From Dyadobacter chenhuakuii (GTDB taxonomy: Bacteria > Bacteroidota > Bacteroidia > Cytophagales > Spirosomataceae): a stretch of DNA of 64,000 nucleotides. The notes under the pieces were generated by a model that did no database searches, was not told where the DNA came from, and saw nothing but the letters and a program-made list of their open reading frames with translations. Location: contig NZ_CP098805.1 of NCBI RefSeq assembly GCF_023821985.2, positions 620,001-684,000 on the forward strand, given 5' to 3'. The first letter of the stretch is position 1. Each line of letters starts with the position of its first letter. Shown here in pieces: positions 33,889 to 43,517 of this stretch. Made by a program: the position numbers and the translations under genes.

Positions 33889-36112
33889 GTTAAGGAAACT
33901 GATCGTTTTGGTGACGAGCCAGCTGTATGTGAGCGCGATTTTCCGTTGCTTGCTGCTGGCCGGTTCTGCCTACCTTTTCGTTTCGGTTTTTTCAGGGCCG
34001 TTGCATATGGTCAGCATATTTGCTGCGTTTGCGGCTTTGGGAGCCGGGATTGTTTTCACAGGGATTTATAAAAACAACAGGGAAATAGCAATCTCGCTGA
34101 TCCACAACCATGTCGGCGAAACGGAATACAGCCTCCACCTCCTGGAAAAAACCGAATTGAATGTTGCAGAGCAATTGCAGTTAGAGCGCATCGCGAACCG
34201 CAATTTTGACTTTCCTTTCACCAAACTTTATAACGGCCTCATCGCCTATTTGGCCCTGTTTCTGACTGCGGTGGCATTTTATATCATTTATCCATCCATT
34301 TCATTTAATGAAAATACAACAGGTCAAGATCACATAAGGAAACAGGGGCCACAAAAAGCGAATGTTACCCTTGCACCCAGATACGAATCTGCCACCATCA
34401 ACATTGCGCCACCCGCCTATACGAAATTGCCTAAGCAGCAGTTGAGTGACCTGAATGTGAGTGTTGTAACCGGCTCGGCGTTAACATGGAATGTGAAATT
34501 CACCCATTCAGAAAACCTTGTCCTTCGTCTCGCTAACCGCCAGGGTGAGGAGGTCTCGTTTCGAAGGGAGAATAGCTTTTTTACACATTCAGACAAGATT
34601 ACAGGATCCGGGTTGTATTCCATTAAGGGTTATTGGAAAGATTCGCTTATATACCAATCTGATTTTTACCGGCTCGAAGCCTTGCCCGATCTTGCGCCAA
34701 AAATAGAGCCTGCGTCAAAAGAATTGTATAAATATCATTTCCTGAAAGACACTAAGACGATCAAGGTTACGGCAAAAATTTCGGACGATTTCCGTGTTAG
34801 TCAGGCATTTATAGTAGCCACGCTTGCACGCGGCTCAGGGGAAAATGTGAAGTTCCGCGAGGTGAAATTCCCATTATCCCCGACAGATTTTAAAGAGGCT
34901 GATTTACAAAAGGTAATCGACCTCAATGAGCTAAACTTTACTCCGGGCGACGAACTTTACTACTATTGGGCAGCAGTTGACAACAAGTCACCTCAGCCAA
35001 ATTTCAGCAAATCAGACACTTACTTCTTGGTTTACAAAGACACTTCCCAAGTCGAGGAGGCAGAACTGGCGACAATGGCCGTGAACATTATGCCTGAATA
35101 TTTCAGAAGCCAGCGACAAATCATCATTGACACCGAAAAATTAATTGCCAAACGTAAAAAGATCCCTGCGAAGGAATTTGCCTCAGTTTCCAATGAGATT
35201 GGTTTTGATCAAAAAGTGCTGAGGCTGCGTTATGGGCAGTATTTGGGAGAGGAATTTGAAACGAGCATTGGCGGCGGCGGTGCACCGCCGGAAGCCGATG
35301 GAGGCAATATGCTGGATGCTTTTACGCACAAGTCGGATGGTGAGGGAGAAGCTTCGCACAGCCGCGCTGCGGACAGCCGCGCAGCAGAGCCGGAGCATCA
35401 GCACGACCATGACGGGCACGCGCATGAAAAAGCGCATGGGGATGCAGGAGAGAAGGATCCGCTGGCGGCATTGATGGAGCAATATGTTCATGCGCATGAC
35501 GATGCGGAGACGAACACATTTTATGAACAATCGACGCGGAGTTTGCTGAAAATGGCCTTGGAACAAATGTGGCAGTCAGAGTTGCATTTACGGTTGTATG
35601 AGCCGGAAAAAGCGCTCCCGTTTGAGCATAAGGCCCTTGAATTCTTAAAAACTGCTCAGCAAAAAGCCCGGACGTATGTCAAAAAAAGCGGTTATGATCC
35701 GCCGCCGATCAAGGAAAAAGAGAAGCGTTTGAGCGGTGAATTGAAGCAGATCAGCACAGATTTAAGTGTTGAAAAGTTCTATAAAAATAAAACGATTGCT
35801 CAGCTGGCAGCAGAAGTTTCAGGATTTTTGGGCTACGAAAAGCTTGACAACGAACAACGGGCCAGATTGCGACTGGCTGGAACTGCATTCTCAGACCGGC
35901 TCATGAACAGCGGACCGTTCAATGGCGGGTTAGGGAATTGGGAAATGATTGGCGCGCTTCAGAAACTTGTTAATGGGAGAAAGTTGTCGTCCAATGAAAA
36001 ACAGCGCCTGAGAAACGGTTTATATAAATACACCAATCATTCTGAGCAAAGCCGAAGCCATTATTCCAGCGAGAAAAGGTTGGAAGAAGCATTTTGGAGA
36101 AAGCTGCATTAA
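33881..36112 (+). CDS. Large membrane protein, DUF4175-like, with histidine-rich stretch
   Basis: A 743-residue protein. Three or four helices lie within the first 150 residues (including YLALFLTAVAFYIIY near 115-130). A long extracytoplasmic part follows, with DUF4175-like beta domains (TLAPRYESATINIAPPAYT, PDLAPKIEP) and a helical C-terminus. Around residues 490-545 there is a low-complexity region with repeated His, Asp, Glu and Ala (DHDGHAHEKAHGDAG), which could bind zinc or nickel. The neighbouring TldD proteases need zinc, so a metal-buffering role is possible but is only inference. It overlaps the BatA-type gene by 8 bases. Confidence 0.75.
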   Translation: MHELRKLIVLVTSQLYVSAIFRCLLLAGSAYLFVSVFSGPLHMVSIFAAFAALGAGIVFTGIYKNNREIAISLIHNHVGETEYSLHLLEKTELNVAEQLQLERIANRNFDFPFTKLYNGLIAYLALFLTAVAFYIIYPSISFNENTTGQDHIRKQGPQKANVTLAPRYESATINIAPPAYTKLPKQQLSDLNVSVVTGSALTWNVKFTHSENLVLRLANRQGEEVSFRRENSFFTHSDKITGSGLYSIKGYWKDSLIYQSDFYRLEALPDLAPKIEPASKELYKYHFLKDTKTIKVTAKISDDFRVSQAFIVATLARGSGENVKFREVKFPLSPTDFKEADLQKVIDLNELNFTPGDELYYYWAAVDNKSPQPNFSKSDTYFLVYKDTSQVEEAELATMAVNIMPEYFRSQRQIIIDTEKLIAKRKKIPAKEFASVSNEIGFDQKVLRLRYGQYLGEEFETSIGGGGAPPEADGGNMLDAFTHKSDGEGEASHSRAADSRAAEPEHQHDHDGHAHEKAHGDAGEKDPLAALMEQYVHAHDDAETNTFYEQSTRSLLKMALEQMWQSELHLRLYEPEKALPFEHKALEFLKTAQQKARTYVKKSGYDPPPIKEKEKRLSGELKQISTDLSVEKFYKNKTIAQLAAEVSGFLGYEKLDNEQRARLRLAGTAFSDRLMNSGPFNGGLGNWEMIGALQKLVNGRKLSSNEKQRLRNGLYKYTNHSEQSRSHYSSEKRLEEAFWRKLH

Positions 36113-36145
36113 AATAAAAACAGCTGGTTGGCTCAACAAATACGT

Positions 36146-37813
36146 ATGATTCAATTCGATTTTAACTGGTCTGAGCCCCTTAACCTCATTATTCCGGCAC
36201 TTGCGCTGTTACTGTTGCCTTTGCAACTGTGGCTGATCTTACGTGCGAAAAAGGATAATCAATTGACCCCGCGGCACTGGCTCAGACTGAGCCTGAACGT
36301 GTTGTTATGGTTGGCTGTTGTGGCTTTTATCATTCGGCCATATTTGCTCAAAAAGGCAGAAACGGTGACGGGTTTTCTAATTGGTAATGATATTCCGTCA
36401 TCGTATGCTAATGCATTAGCAGACAGCATTAACAGCCTTAAAAAAACGGTTTCCAGCGACATTAAAAGTGCAAGATTTGATACACTGATTCTGGCAGGCC
36501 AGGACTTTCAGCCCGAAATATTTAACACAATCCTGCAAGCCGCGCCGAAACGGATTCAGTGGATTCCTTATTTGGCGGAAGACAAATGGCAGCAGTTACA
36601 CTGGAAAGGCGTTGTTCGAAAAGGGGAGATGCAGGTTGTGCAGGGTAATGTGCTTTCATCCAAACCGCAGGTTTTGAAATTAAAATACGGTGATAATGTG
36701 CTCGATAGCATTGCATTACAAAAAGGGTTTAATCAGTTCCGCCTGCAATTTCCGGTGTTTACGGAAGAAAGGACGCTTATCGAGCTTGCTATGGACGGCG
36801 AAATTCGAGATACAATCCGTTTCTATGCGCGGCCATCACAGAAATTCACATTTCAGTTTTTACTGGACAGCCCTGATTTTGAAAGCCGGGCGCTGGCAAA
36901 CTGGCTCGGCAAAGCCGGGCACGCCGTGATCTATGCAGCAACATTGTCCAAAAACATCCGGAGCCAGGAGACGATTAACAGGGCAAAGGATCCTGACGTT
37001 GTCGTAACTGACGCTGGAAATGTTAACAATAGATTGGTTAAGAAGGTCTTAGCAGCTGGTAAAAGTGTCTTGTTTATTAATGTTACCAAGCCAGAGGATG
37101 AGATCAAGGCTATAAACGCTTCCTTGGGAACCCAGCTGAAGGTGAATAGGATATCGGTGGAAGAATCCGTTTCGGTAAGTCCCGGGCTTACGGCGCTGCC
37201 TTTCCGTTTCGTACCGGGCAATCGTTATTTTACTTCCGGGACACTGCCTATTGCAGTTGAGAGGATTCGCGGAAGGGTAGGCGTGAGCTTGTTAAATGAA
37301 ACTTTTCCACTGCAACTGGCAGGCGATAGTGCTGCTTATCAAAAGGTTTGGGATGCAATTCTGGCACCCGTTGTGCCCGCAACCACCAATAACATTCAAG
37401 TGCAGGCACCTTTGTTCGAGGGCGTTGATACCGAGGTGACATTGAATGGATTTTCTAATTTATCAAATTTCATAAAGATCGGTTCCGACTCAGTCTTTTT
37501 AAGCACTTCACCTATAAATGAGGGATCAGCCAAGGCCTTTTTTAAGCCCACAGAAATTGGCTGGATAAGCTCGCGCGACTCTCTGAAAATGGAAATGTTT
37601 GTTGAAAATCAGGCTACTGCCGGAGATCTTTATAACACAGCCAGGCTAACGAACTTCATAAAAATCTACAACAGCCTGCAAAAAAAGTTGCGGAATGAAA
37701 CCGGCATTTCATCGCAACATGCAAACGAAGTCAAGCAAAAACTTCCGGATTGGATGTGGTTTGCATTGATTATTGTTTGCTTTCTTGCCGTGTGGGTTGA
37801 ACGGAAATTATAG
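36146..37813 (+). CDS. Second BatA-like membrane protein
   Basis: About 555 residues from the preferred ATG at 36146; a TTG at 36128 would add six. N-terminal helices IIPALALLLLPLQLWLIL and LSLNVLLWLAVVAFII flank a basic loop, like BatA modules. The large middle part looks like two Rossmann-type glutamine-amidotransferase-like subdomains (FTFQFLLDSPDFESRALANW, ANWLGKAGHAVIYAA, VVVTDAG, GKSVLFINVTKP), as in other BatA/DUF4159-linked proteins. A final helix WMWFALIIVCFLAVWV lies at the C-terminus. It is the last gene of the cluster, and its stop faces the MutS-like gene 25 bases away. Confidence 0.75.
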   Translation: MIQFDFNWSEPLNLIIPALALLLLPLQLWLILRAKKDNQLTPRHWLRLSLNVLLWLAVVAFIIRPYLLKKAETVTGFLIGNDIPSSYANALADSINSLKKTVSSDIKSARFDTLILAGQDFQPEIFNTILQAAPKRIQWIPYLAEDKWQQLHWKGVVRKGEMQVVQGNVLSSKPQVLKLKYGDNVLDSIALQKGFNQFRLQFPVFTEERTLIELAMDGEIRDTIRFYARPSQKFTFQFLLDSPDFESRALANWLGKAGHAVIYAATLSKNIRSQETINRAKDPDVVVTDAGNVNNRLVKKVLAAGKSVLFINVTKPEDEIKAINASLGTQLKVNRISVEESVSVSPGLTALPFRFVPGNRYFTSGTLPIAVERIRGRVGVSLLNETFPLQLAGDSAAYQKVWDAILAPVVPATTNNIQVQAPLFEGVDTEVTLNGFSNLSNFIKIGSDSVFLSTSPINEGSAKAFFKPTEIGWISSRDSLKMEMFVENQATAGDLYNTARLTNFIKIYNSLQKKLRNETGISSQHANEVKQKLPDWMWFALIIVCFLAVWVERKL

Positions 37814-37838
37814 CCACTCTTCGAATTGCCGCGCATTT

Positions 37839-39164
37839 TCAACCATGTAAAAGCTCCTTGACGCCTGCTTTTCTTAAAATTACCTGTCCCAGCCGTTCTT
37901 TGGAAATGCCGTTTTCGATTTGGTAGGTGTTGACAAAGTCGTCGCCGGCAATATTGGTTCTGAAACATCTGAAGCACAGCTGCACATTGCTTTCATAATG
38001 TTTAAGCAGCGGTTCCAAATGCGTGGAAACCATAAATAGTGACTGCTTTTTTCTTGCAAAACCATCGATTACCGTCATAGAACAATATAAAGAGTCTTCT
38101 TGGTTGGTGCCGCGGAACAGCTCGTCAATGATAACGAAGCAGGATTCTTGTGCATGGAGGGCTTCCGCAATGACTTTGATACGCATAACCTCGCCGAAAA
38201 AGTGGCTGTAACCCAACGCAATGTTGTCGGAAAGGTGAATGGAAGTGAATAGTCTGTCTGCAAATGTTAGTCGAAGCATTGCTGCGGGGACGGGAAAGCC
38301 GGCATGCGCTAGATAGACGGCGATACCGCACGTTTTTAAAAAAGTAGTTTTGCCACTCGTATTAGCTCCCGTAAGCATGCAAACGGGGGTTTGGCTGTGC
38401 AGGGTAAGACTGTTGGGAACCGCATTTTCGATCAAAGGATGCCATAGCTGTTCGGCCTTAAAGTGGACTTGTTCGGCATTTGCTACAAAAATTGGAAATT
38501 GAAGATGATGAATAGTGGCTGTTAGGGCAATGCTCCGGAGCGCATCGAGCTTGTAAAAAATGTCCAGTATTCTCCGAAAGTCTTTCTTATTTGAGATGCG
38601 TAGAAAGTAATCCCAGAAGAAAACAGTCCGCCTGGTCAGCTTGCTATCCTGTATCTTCAGCAAACTATTCATGCCTTTTTTATTAAGAAGAGCTTTCACG
38701 AAAAGAATGTCATCAGCCAGAAGTTCAGGCAGTGCTTCGGGAAGTTCAGAGATCATTTCTTCAATGGCTTTTAAAAGCCTGAATGTTGCTGTAAAACCGC
38801 TTCGGACAATGTAAAACTCGGAAGGACTACGCCATGAGAAAATCCAGGTGTCGAACCAGTGCTGGAACACATCCTGCGACATGGAATAGGCGATGTTGGA
38901 AGCATAGTACGCCTCTGCTGCGGATACGTAAGTTCTGGGAATGTCTACTTTGAATGCATCCGGCATTTGAATAAATGCTTTCAGCAGTTCCTGAAATGAA
39001 TGTATTTCATCCAGCGAGCGCTTTGGCTTTAACAGCATTTCCCGCAGGCAATCCCGACCGCCTTCGGTCGCAGTATGGTCAAAAAAATGAAGAATGCTGG
39101 GATCCCGCGAGCTTTTGGGAAGGATTTGTAATTCTTGGAGCGTTTGGGGATCGATGGGATGCAT
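37839..39164 (-). CDS. MutS-like ATPase lacking mismatch-recognition domain
   Basis: About 441 residues from the ATG at 39164; an upstream TTG at 39188 would add eight. The N-terminal half is helical and matches the core/lever part of MutS (ILHFFDHTATEGGRDCLREM). The C-terminal ATPase has Walker A TGANTSGKTT, a DNIALGYSHFFGEV signature region, Walker B CFVIIDELFRGTN, and the MutS histidine STHLEPL. The N-terminal mismatch-binding and connector domains are absent, and no Smr nuclease domain is present. It is therefore not the housekeeping MutS; small MutS-like ATPases of this type are common in Bacteroidota and their role is unclear. Confidence 0.88.
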   Translation of the reverse strand: MHPIDPQTLQELQILPKSSRDPSILHFFDHTATEGGRDCLREMLLKPKRSLDEIHSFQELLKAFIQMPDAFKVDIPRTYVSAAEAYYASNIAYSMSQDVFQHWFDTWIFSWRSPSEFYIVRSGFTATFRLLKAIEEMISELPEALPELLADDILFVKALLNKKGMNSLLKIQDSKLTRRTVFFWDYFLRISNKKDFRRILDIFYKLDALRSIALTATIHHLQFPIFVANAEQVHFKAEQLWHPLIENAVPNSLTLHSQTPVCMLTGANTSGKTTFLKTCGIAVYLAHAGFPVPAAMLRLTFADRLFTSIHLSDNIALGYSHFFGEVMRIKVIAEALHAQESCFVIIDELFRGTNQEDSLYCSMTVIDGFARKKQSLFMVSTHLEPLLKHYESNVQLCFRCFRTNIAGDDFVNTYQIENGISKERLGQVILRKAGVKELLHG

Positions 39165-39240
39165 TTTGAAGATTTCGATGATCTTCAAAATTATACATTA
39201 ACCGATAAGCGAAATCTTAAAAATAGTTAAATCACACGCG

Positions 39241-40530
39241 TCAAATACGCTGATTTACAGGCAATGTCAGTTCAAAAATGGCGCCTTCACCCTCTTTGCT
39301 GGACACAGCAATGCTTCCGTTGTGCTTGTCAATGATCTTTTTGGTAATGGCCAGACCAATCCCGGATCCTTCATACTTGTCTTTGTTATTTAACCGCTCA
39401 AACAGAGAGAAAATCTTCTCGTTATACAGCTCGTCAAAACCAATGCCGTTGTCAGAAACCGTAATGTAGCAGGTCGCTGCCGTTGATGCATCTTTCAATG
39501 TACCTTCCGCGTCCTCGTGGACGCCTCCCGAAATGCGTATTACCGGTGCAAGCCCGGGTTTGGAGAACTTGATGGAGTTGCTGATCAGGTTTTGGAAAAC
39601 CTGTTTAATTTGCCCTCTGTTGACTTCTATATCAGGCAGTTGGTCAACTATAACCTCTGCGTTCCTTTCCAAAATGAGGATCTCATAATCTTCCAGCACC
39701 TCATTAACGACCTCATTTAAGCTGGTCAAGGAATAGTTGTTAAGATTAGTTGAAAGCCTTGAATAACTTAGTATATCGGTGATCATGTTGCGCATCCTTT
39801 GAGAAGATGCGATGATTTTGTCCAGATATGTAATGTTCTCTTCCGTCAGCTCATTGACAAGCTTGTTCCTGAGCATCGTGGAGAAAATCAATATTTTGCG
39901 CAGCGGCTCCTGCAAGTCGTGGGAGGCTACGGATGCAAATTGTTGCAGGTCGTGGTTGCTGGTTTCCAGCTCGGTGTTAATTTCTGCGAGACGTAAGTTG
40001 TTCTGTTTCAGTAGTTGTTGGATTTCTTTCTGAAAAGACAAGTCTGTCAATATAATGCTGAGCGCCGGGCCTTCGTCCAATTGCAGCATGGTTACGGACA
40101 GCTGGCAGGGAACCTGCGCGCCGCCTCTGCTAATGCAAAGCTCTGTTTTGCTATCCTCGCTCCAACCGTTATCGAAAAGATCCAGGTATATTTCAAGAAA
40201 TCCATCGGCAATGAAATCGGCAAAATGCAGCCCCACCACCTTCGAAAGCGGGAGGTTGATCATAGAGGCAAACATAGAGTTGCAATACAATATCAGGCCC
40301 TCATGATTGAGCGTTACAGCGCCTTCATTCATTTTCTCAATGAATACGCGGTAGGTTTGATCAGCGGTTTTCAATGTATAAAGCTGATGCCCGCCATCGG
40401 GATTCTGAACAACCAATGCGTCCACTTGGCCTGAACGGATCGCATGGATGGTCTCCGTAGCTTCTTCAAGTTGCGCGTGCAGCTCTTCGTTCTCCCTTAA
40501 CAGCTCTTCATATGTCTTATGCGTGTTCAT
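39241..40530 (-). CDS. PAS-domain histidine kinase of the Kai cluster
   Basis: A 429-residue soluble kinase. A short coiled coil opens the protein (ELLRENEELHAQLEEATETI). A PAS domain covers about residues 60-180 (FIEKMNEGAVTLNHEGLILY). A second coiled coil leads to the HisKA phospho-acceptor histidine near residue 204 in FASVASHDLQEPLR, and the HATPase domain has FQNLISNSIKF, DNGIGFDE and GSGIGLAI. No receiver or membrane domain is present. Its start codon overlaps the stop of the preceding kaiB-like gene by 4 bases, so it is translationally tied to the Kai proteins and may read their state, as SasA does in cyanobacteria; that comparison is inference. Confidence 0.9.
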   Translation of the reverse strand: MNTHKTYEELLRENEELHAQLEEATETIHAIRSGQVDALVVQNPDGGHQLYTLKTADQTYRVFIEKMNEGAVTLNHEGLILYCNSMFASMINLPLSKVVGLHFADFIADGFLEIYLDLFDNGWSEDSKTELCISRGGAQVPCQLSVTMLQLDEGPALSIILTDLSFQKEIQQLLKQNNLRLAEINTELETSNHDLQQFASVASHDLQEPLRKILIFSTMLRNKLVNELTEENITYLDKIIASSQRMRNMITDILSYSRLSTNLNNYSLTSLNEVVNEVLEDYEILILERNAEVIVDQLPDIEVNRGQIKQVFQNLISNSIKFSKPGLAPVIRISGGVHEDAEGTLKDASTAATCYITVSDNGIGFDELYNEKIFSLFERLNNKDKYEGSGIGLAITKKIIDKHNGSIAVSSKEGEGAIFELTLPVNQRI

Positions 40531-40850
40531 GTTCCAATTGAAATTCCCAGACCTTTGAGTACTTTTTCTGTATCGGACATGTCTCCGATCAGTCTTCGTG
40601 CCGGTAGCGGCGCACTTTTAATGAGTAGAGGTAAGGCAATGATCTGTTCTTTTTCAGCTATGGTTTTTTGTTGGTAAACATCAATGATTTCCAGAGAGTA
40701 TCTGCCTTTGAGGTATGTTTCACAGATTTCCTTCACATTAACTACCGCCCTTCTGGAATTGATGGACGCGCCTGTAATGAACAGCCTTAGCTCGTAGTGA
40801 ATCTCAGCTTCATCCCCATTTGACGGGCTAATGTCTGTGTTATCGCTCAT
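40527..40850 (-). CDS. kaiB: KaiB-like protein (second)
   Basis: A 107-residue thioredoxin-like KaiB-family protein. After an acidic start it reads [20 protein letters not shown], with the strand-helix pattern of KaiB. The later part keeps [20 protein letters not shown] and [21 protein letters not shown], where the conserved proline-containing loop and GD motif lie. In cyanobacteria KaiB binds KaiC and resets its phosphorylation. This copy is fused in translation to both neighbours: 4-base overlaps with the first kaiB gene upstream and the kinase gene downstream. Confidence 0.92.
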   Translation of the reverse strand: MSDNTDISPSNGDEAEIHYELRLFITGASINSRRAVVNVKEICETYLKGRYSLEIIDVYQQKTIAEKEQIIALPLLIKSAPLPARRLIGDMSDTEKVLKGLGISIGT

Positions 40851-41146
40851 TCTGTTCTCTTTGCAGGGCGTATATTAAGTCCAACCAATACTTTTTCCTC
40901 GTTCGAAAGGTCGCCGATAATCTTGCGGATTGGCTCAGGGACTTTTTTCACAAGCGTAGGAATTGCAAGTATCTGGTCGCCCTCCGCCAATTGCGGCTGT
41001 AACAGCAGATCAACTACTTCAATGACATATTTATCCTTTAAATATTCTTCGCAATATTTTTTAAGATTAGCGAGCGCGGTGACCGATTTGGTGGTTTTGC
41101 CGGCTACATACAATCTTAGCTCCCAAATTTCTTCTGATTCTTCCAT
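40847..41146 (-). CDS. kaiB: KaiB-like protein (first)
   Basis: A 99-residue KaiB-family protein. It begins [20 protein letters not shown], has the central [20 protein letters not shown] and the conserved [14 protein letters not shown], then [16 protein letters not shown]. It matches cyanobacterial KaiB in size and in the P-x-L-x-K-x-x-P segment. It starts 22 bases after the kaiC-like stop and overlaps the second kaiB gene by 4 bases. The paired copies differ throughout, so they are diverged paralogues rather than a recent duplication and could bind different partners. Confidence 0.93.
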   Translation of the reverse strand: MEESEEIWELRLYVAGKTTKSVTALANLKKYCEEYLKDKYVIEVVDLLLQPQLAEGDQILAIPTLVKKVPEPIRKIIGDLSNEEKVLVGLNIRPAKRTE

Positions 41147-41168
41147 TTATATCTGATTGGTGCGGTTA

Positions 41169-42884
41169 TTACTCTTTTTTGTTGCCATCCCGAATCTGGG
41201 AAAGTTCCTGCCGATTCTTTTCGAAGACTTCTTTTTTGAGCTCCTCTTCAATAAAGGTTTTATTCAACTCCTCTTGCAAGGATGCGAATTCTTCTTTCAG
41301 GCTTTCAATTTTCGCTTCCAGCACCATTTTCTTCCGCTCAATCTCTCTATCCTTTCTTGTTACTGCATGGTCGCGCAAGACAACGCCCGTTCGTTCGAGC
41401 AGTTGTTGTGCCGCTCTCGCTGATCCGGTAAGTACGCCCTCTGGTCCAAGGAACACATCCACCAGATCCAATCCATTATCACTGATCACAAACTCCCGGA
41501 CCTGATTAGAATGCTTCATTCCACGGGATTTCATCACATAAAGGCCCCTGTTGCGCTCTCCGTTCATCTCAATGTCGCGAACAAGCAGCCAGGCATCTAC
41601 CAGGGAAGAAACACTTTCGTCCGTCTGTTCGGAAATGCTGTCGTTTAACGAGAGCGCTGTAAACATGACGGTGGTTCCTTCTGCCTGAAGAAAATCGATC
41701 AGCCTGATGAGCACACTTTTTACTTCACTTACCGTCCCGACCGTGATCAGGTTCGTTATGGGATCTACAACAACTGTTTTTGGTTTAAATTGCGAGATCA
41801 GTTTGTTTATAGAAAGCAAATGCATTTCCAGCCCGTTCAATGTTGGGCGGGAAGCATGGAATTTCAACAGGCCATTGTCTATATGACTTTGCAAATCGAC
41901 GCCTATGGAGCGCATGTTGCGCACGATCTGTTTGGGCGATTCTTCAAAAGCAAAATAAATACAGCGATCGCCATTCAGGCAGGTTTCGTTAGCAAATGAG
42001 CCTGCAATGCTTGTTTTCCCAGTTCCGGCGGTTCCTGACACAAGAATGCTGCTTCCTTCAAAAAAACCTTCTCCGCCCAGCATTTTATTCAATGCCGGAA
42101 TACCGGATGAGATGCGTTTGCTGGAAGCATTGTGGGACAAGGTCAGGGAAGTGACGGGCAAAACTGAAATGCCGTCTTCATCAATCAGGAACGGATATTC
42201 GTTGGTGCCGTGTACTGAGCCTCTGTATTTGACAATGCGCAGCAAACGTGTCGAGATCTTATTGGCAACACGGTGATCCAGCAAAATCACGCAATCAGAC
42301 ACATATTCTTCCAATCCCTGGCGTGTCAGAGAGCCTTCCCCGCGTTCGCCTGTTATGATGGTCGTTACCTTTTTCTCTTTGAGCCATTCAAATAATCTCC
42401 GCAGTTCGGCGCGTATAATCGCCTCATTGTTCAATCCGGAAAAAAGACTTTCAATGGTGTCTAAAACAACGCGTTTTGCACCAATGCTGTCGATGGCGTG
42501 GCCTAGTCTGATGAACAGCCCGTCGAGGTCATACTCGCCAGTCTCCTCAATTTCACTTCGTTCGATGTGAATATGGTCCAGCTTGATCAGCTTGTCTTTT
42601 TGCATCCGGTCCAGGTCGAAACCAAGGGAAGCGACATTGATGGTCAGTTCTTCACTTTTTTCCTCAAATGCAACGAACACTCCCGGCTCTCCAAATTGAA
42701 GTGCGCCATGAACCAGAAATTCAATAGAAAAAAGTGTTTTGCCACATCCGGCAGAGCCACAAATCAATGTGGGCCTGCCCTGAGGAAACCCGCCTAGGGT
42801 GATTTCATCGAGACCTTTGATGCCTGTTCGTGCCTTCTGCAATGCTGGAAGACCGGTTATTGAGTCAGAGGAGTTGGAGTTCAT
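41169..42884 (-). CDS. kaiC: KaiC-like double RecA-fold ATPase
   Basis: A 571-residue KaiC-family protein with two RecA-like domains. Domain CI has Walker A GSAGCGKT at residues 43-50 and the catalytic glutamate pair in VFVAFEEKSEE. Domain CII has GTAGTGKT near 283-290 and YFAFEESPKQ. The position of the cyanobacterial phosphosites Ser-Thr reads VSSLVDAW here, so two serines replace serine-threonine. The C-terminal A-loop peptide that binds KaiA is replaced by a long charged coiled coil (about residues 500-565, rich in Glu and Lys), consistent with the absence of kaiA. It heads the run kaiC, kaiB, kaiB, kinase. Confidence 0.93.
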   Translation of the reverse strand: MNSNSSDSITGLPALQKARTGIKGLDEITLGGFPQGRPTLICGSAGCGKTLFSIEFLVHGALQFGEPGVFVAFEEKSEELTINVASLGFDLDRMQKDKLIKLDHIHIERSEIEETGEYDLDGLFIRLGHAIDSIGAKRVVLDTIESLFSGLNNEAIIRAELRRLFEWLKEKKVTTIITGERGEGSLTRQGLEEYVSDCVILLDHRVANKISTRLLRIVKYRGSVHGTNEYPFLIDEDGISVLPVTSLTLSHNASSKRISSGIPALNKMLGGEGFFEGSSILVSGTAGTGKTSIAGSFANETCLNGDRCIYFAFEESPKQIVRNMRSIGVDLQSHIDNGLLKFHASRPTLNGLEMHLLSINKLISQFKPKTVVVDPITNLITVGTVSEVKSVLIRLIDFLQAEGTTVMFTALSLNDSISEQTDESVSSLVDAWLLVRDIEMNGERNRGLYVMKSRGMKHSNQVREFVISDNGLDLVDVFLGPEGVLTGSARAAQQLLERTGVVLRDHAVTRKDREIERKKMVLEAKIESLKEEFASLQEELNKTFIEEELKKEVFEKNRQELSQIRDGNKKE

Positions 42885-43022
42885 TTGATTAAGCTATTCT
42901 GATTTCACTTCGGTTAAATGTGTGTTGGAAGCTGGTTTACAAATACCGTACCAATTGTTTTTTTTGGTTATTGCACAAAAAACATTCGTAACAATTGGTT
43001 CGTCTTCACCCAAAGTGCGTAG

Positions 43023-43421
43023 CTAGGAGAGAAACTGCTCGGTCAATTCAATGCCAAGCTGATTAAATTCTTCAAATGTACTGGGCTTGGTAATGAAGCT
43101 ATCGGCGCCCGCCTGGTAAGCTTTCTCAATTAACAATGTGTTGGAAGAGGTGGAAATCATCACTACCGGGACAGCAGACAGATCTGCATCTGCGCGGATT
43201 GCAGCAATGGTTTCGAGGCCATTCATTTTGGGCATATTCATGTCCATCAGAATAAGTGATGCTTGTTGGCCGGAAAGCTGTTTCATTGCTTTGATCAGTT
43301 CCAGGCCGTTTTCAACCTCTATTATTTCGGTGGAGGCGTTGGCTGCCTGGATGGCTTGCCGCAGGAAGAAACGGTCGTCCTGATCGTCATCGGCCAAATA
43401 AATCGTCTTTTGTTCCTTCAT
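43023..43421 (-). CDS. Single-domain response regulator of the Rcp/CheY type
   Basis: About 132 residues from the ATG at 43421; an upstream ATG at 43460 would lie upstream of the promoter box and is rejected. The receiver shows the acidic pocket YLADDDQDDR, the phospho-acceptor aspartate in LILMDMNMPKMNG, the switch VVMISTS and the lysine in FITKPSTFEE. The DDDxDD start and long N-terminal loop are typical of phytochrome-linked or Rcp-type receivers that exchange phosphate with histidine kinases. It is divergent from nothing nearby and lies upstream of kaiC on the same strand, a plausible receiver for the Kai-cluster kinase. Confidence 0.9.
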   Translation of the reverse strand: MKEQKTIYLADDDQDDRFFLRQAIQAANASTEIIEVENGLELIKAMKQLSGQQASLILMDMNMPKMNGLETIAAIRADADLSAVPVVMISTSSNTLLIEKAYQAGADSFITKPSTFEEFNQLGIELTEQFLS

Positions 43422-43438
43422 TTGAAGCTTGTGATTTA

Positions 43439-43446
43439 CAAATATA
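43439..43446 (-). promoter_or_regulatory. -7 box upstream of the response regulator
   Basis: The minus strand reads TATATTTG, matching TAnnTTTG, about 18 bases before the ATG at 43421. This supports that start. The -33 element is weak. Confidence 0.5.
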
Positions 43447-43517
43447 ATTTGAAATATCACATTGCGTAAATCTTCCGCAGCTAATTAAGCTAATAAATGG
43501 ATAGAATTTGTAAGCCC

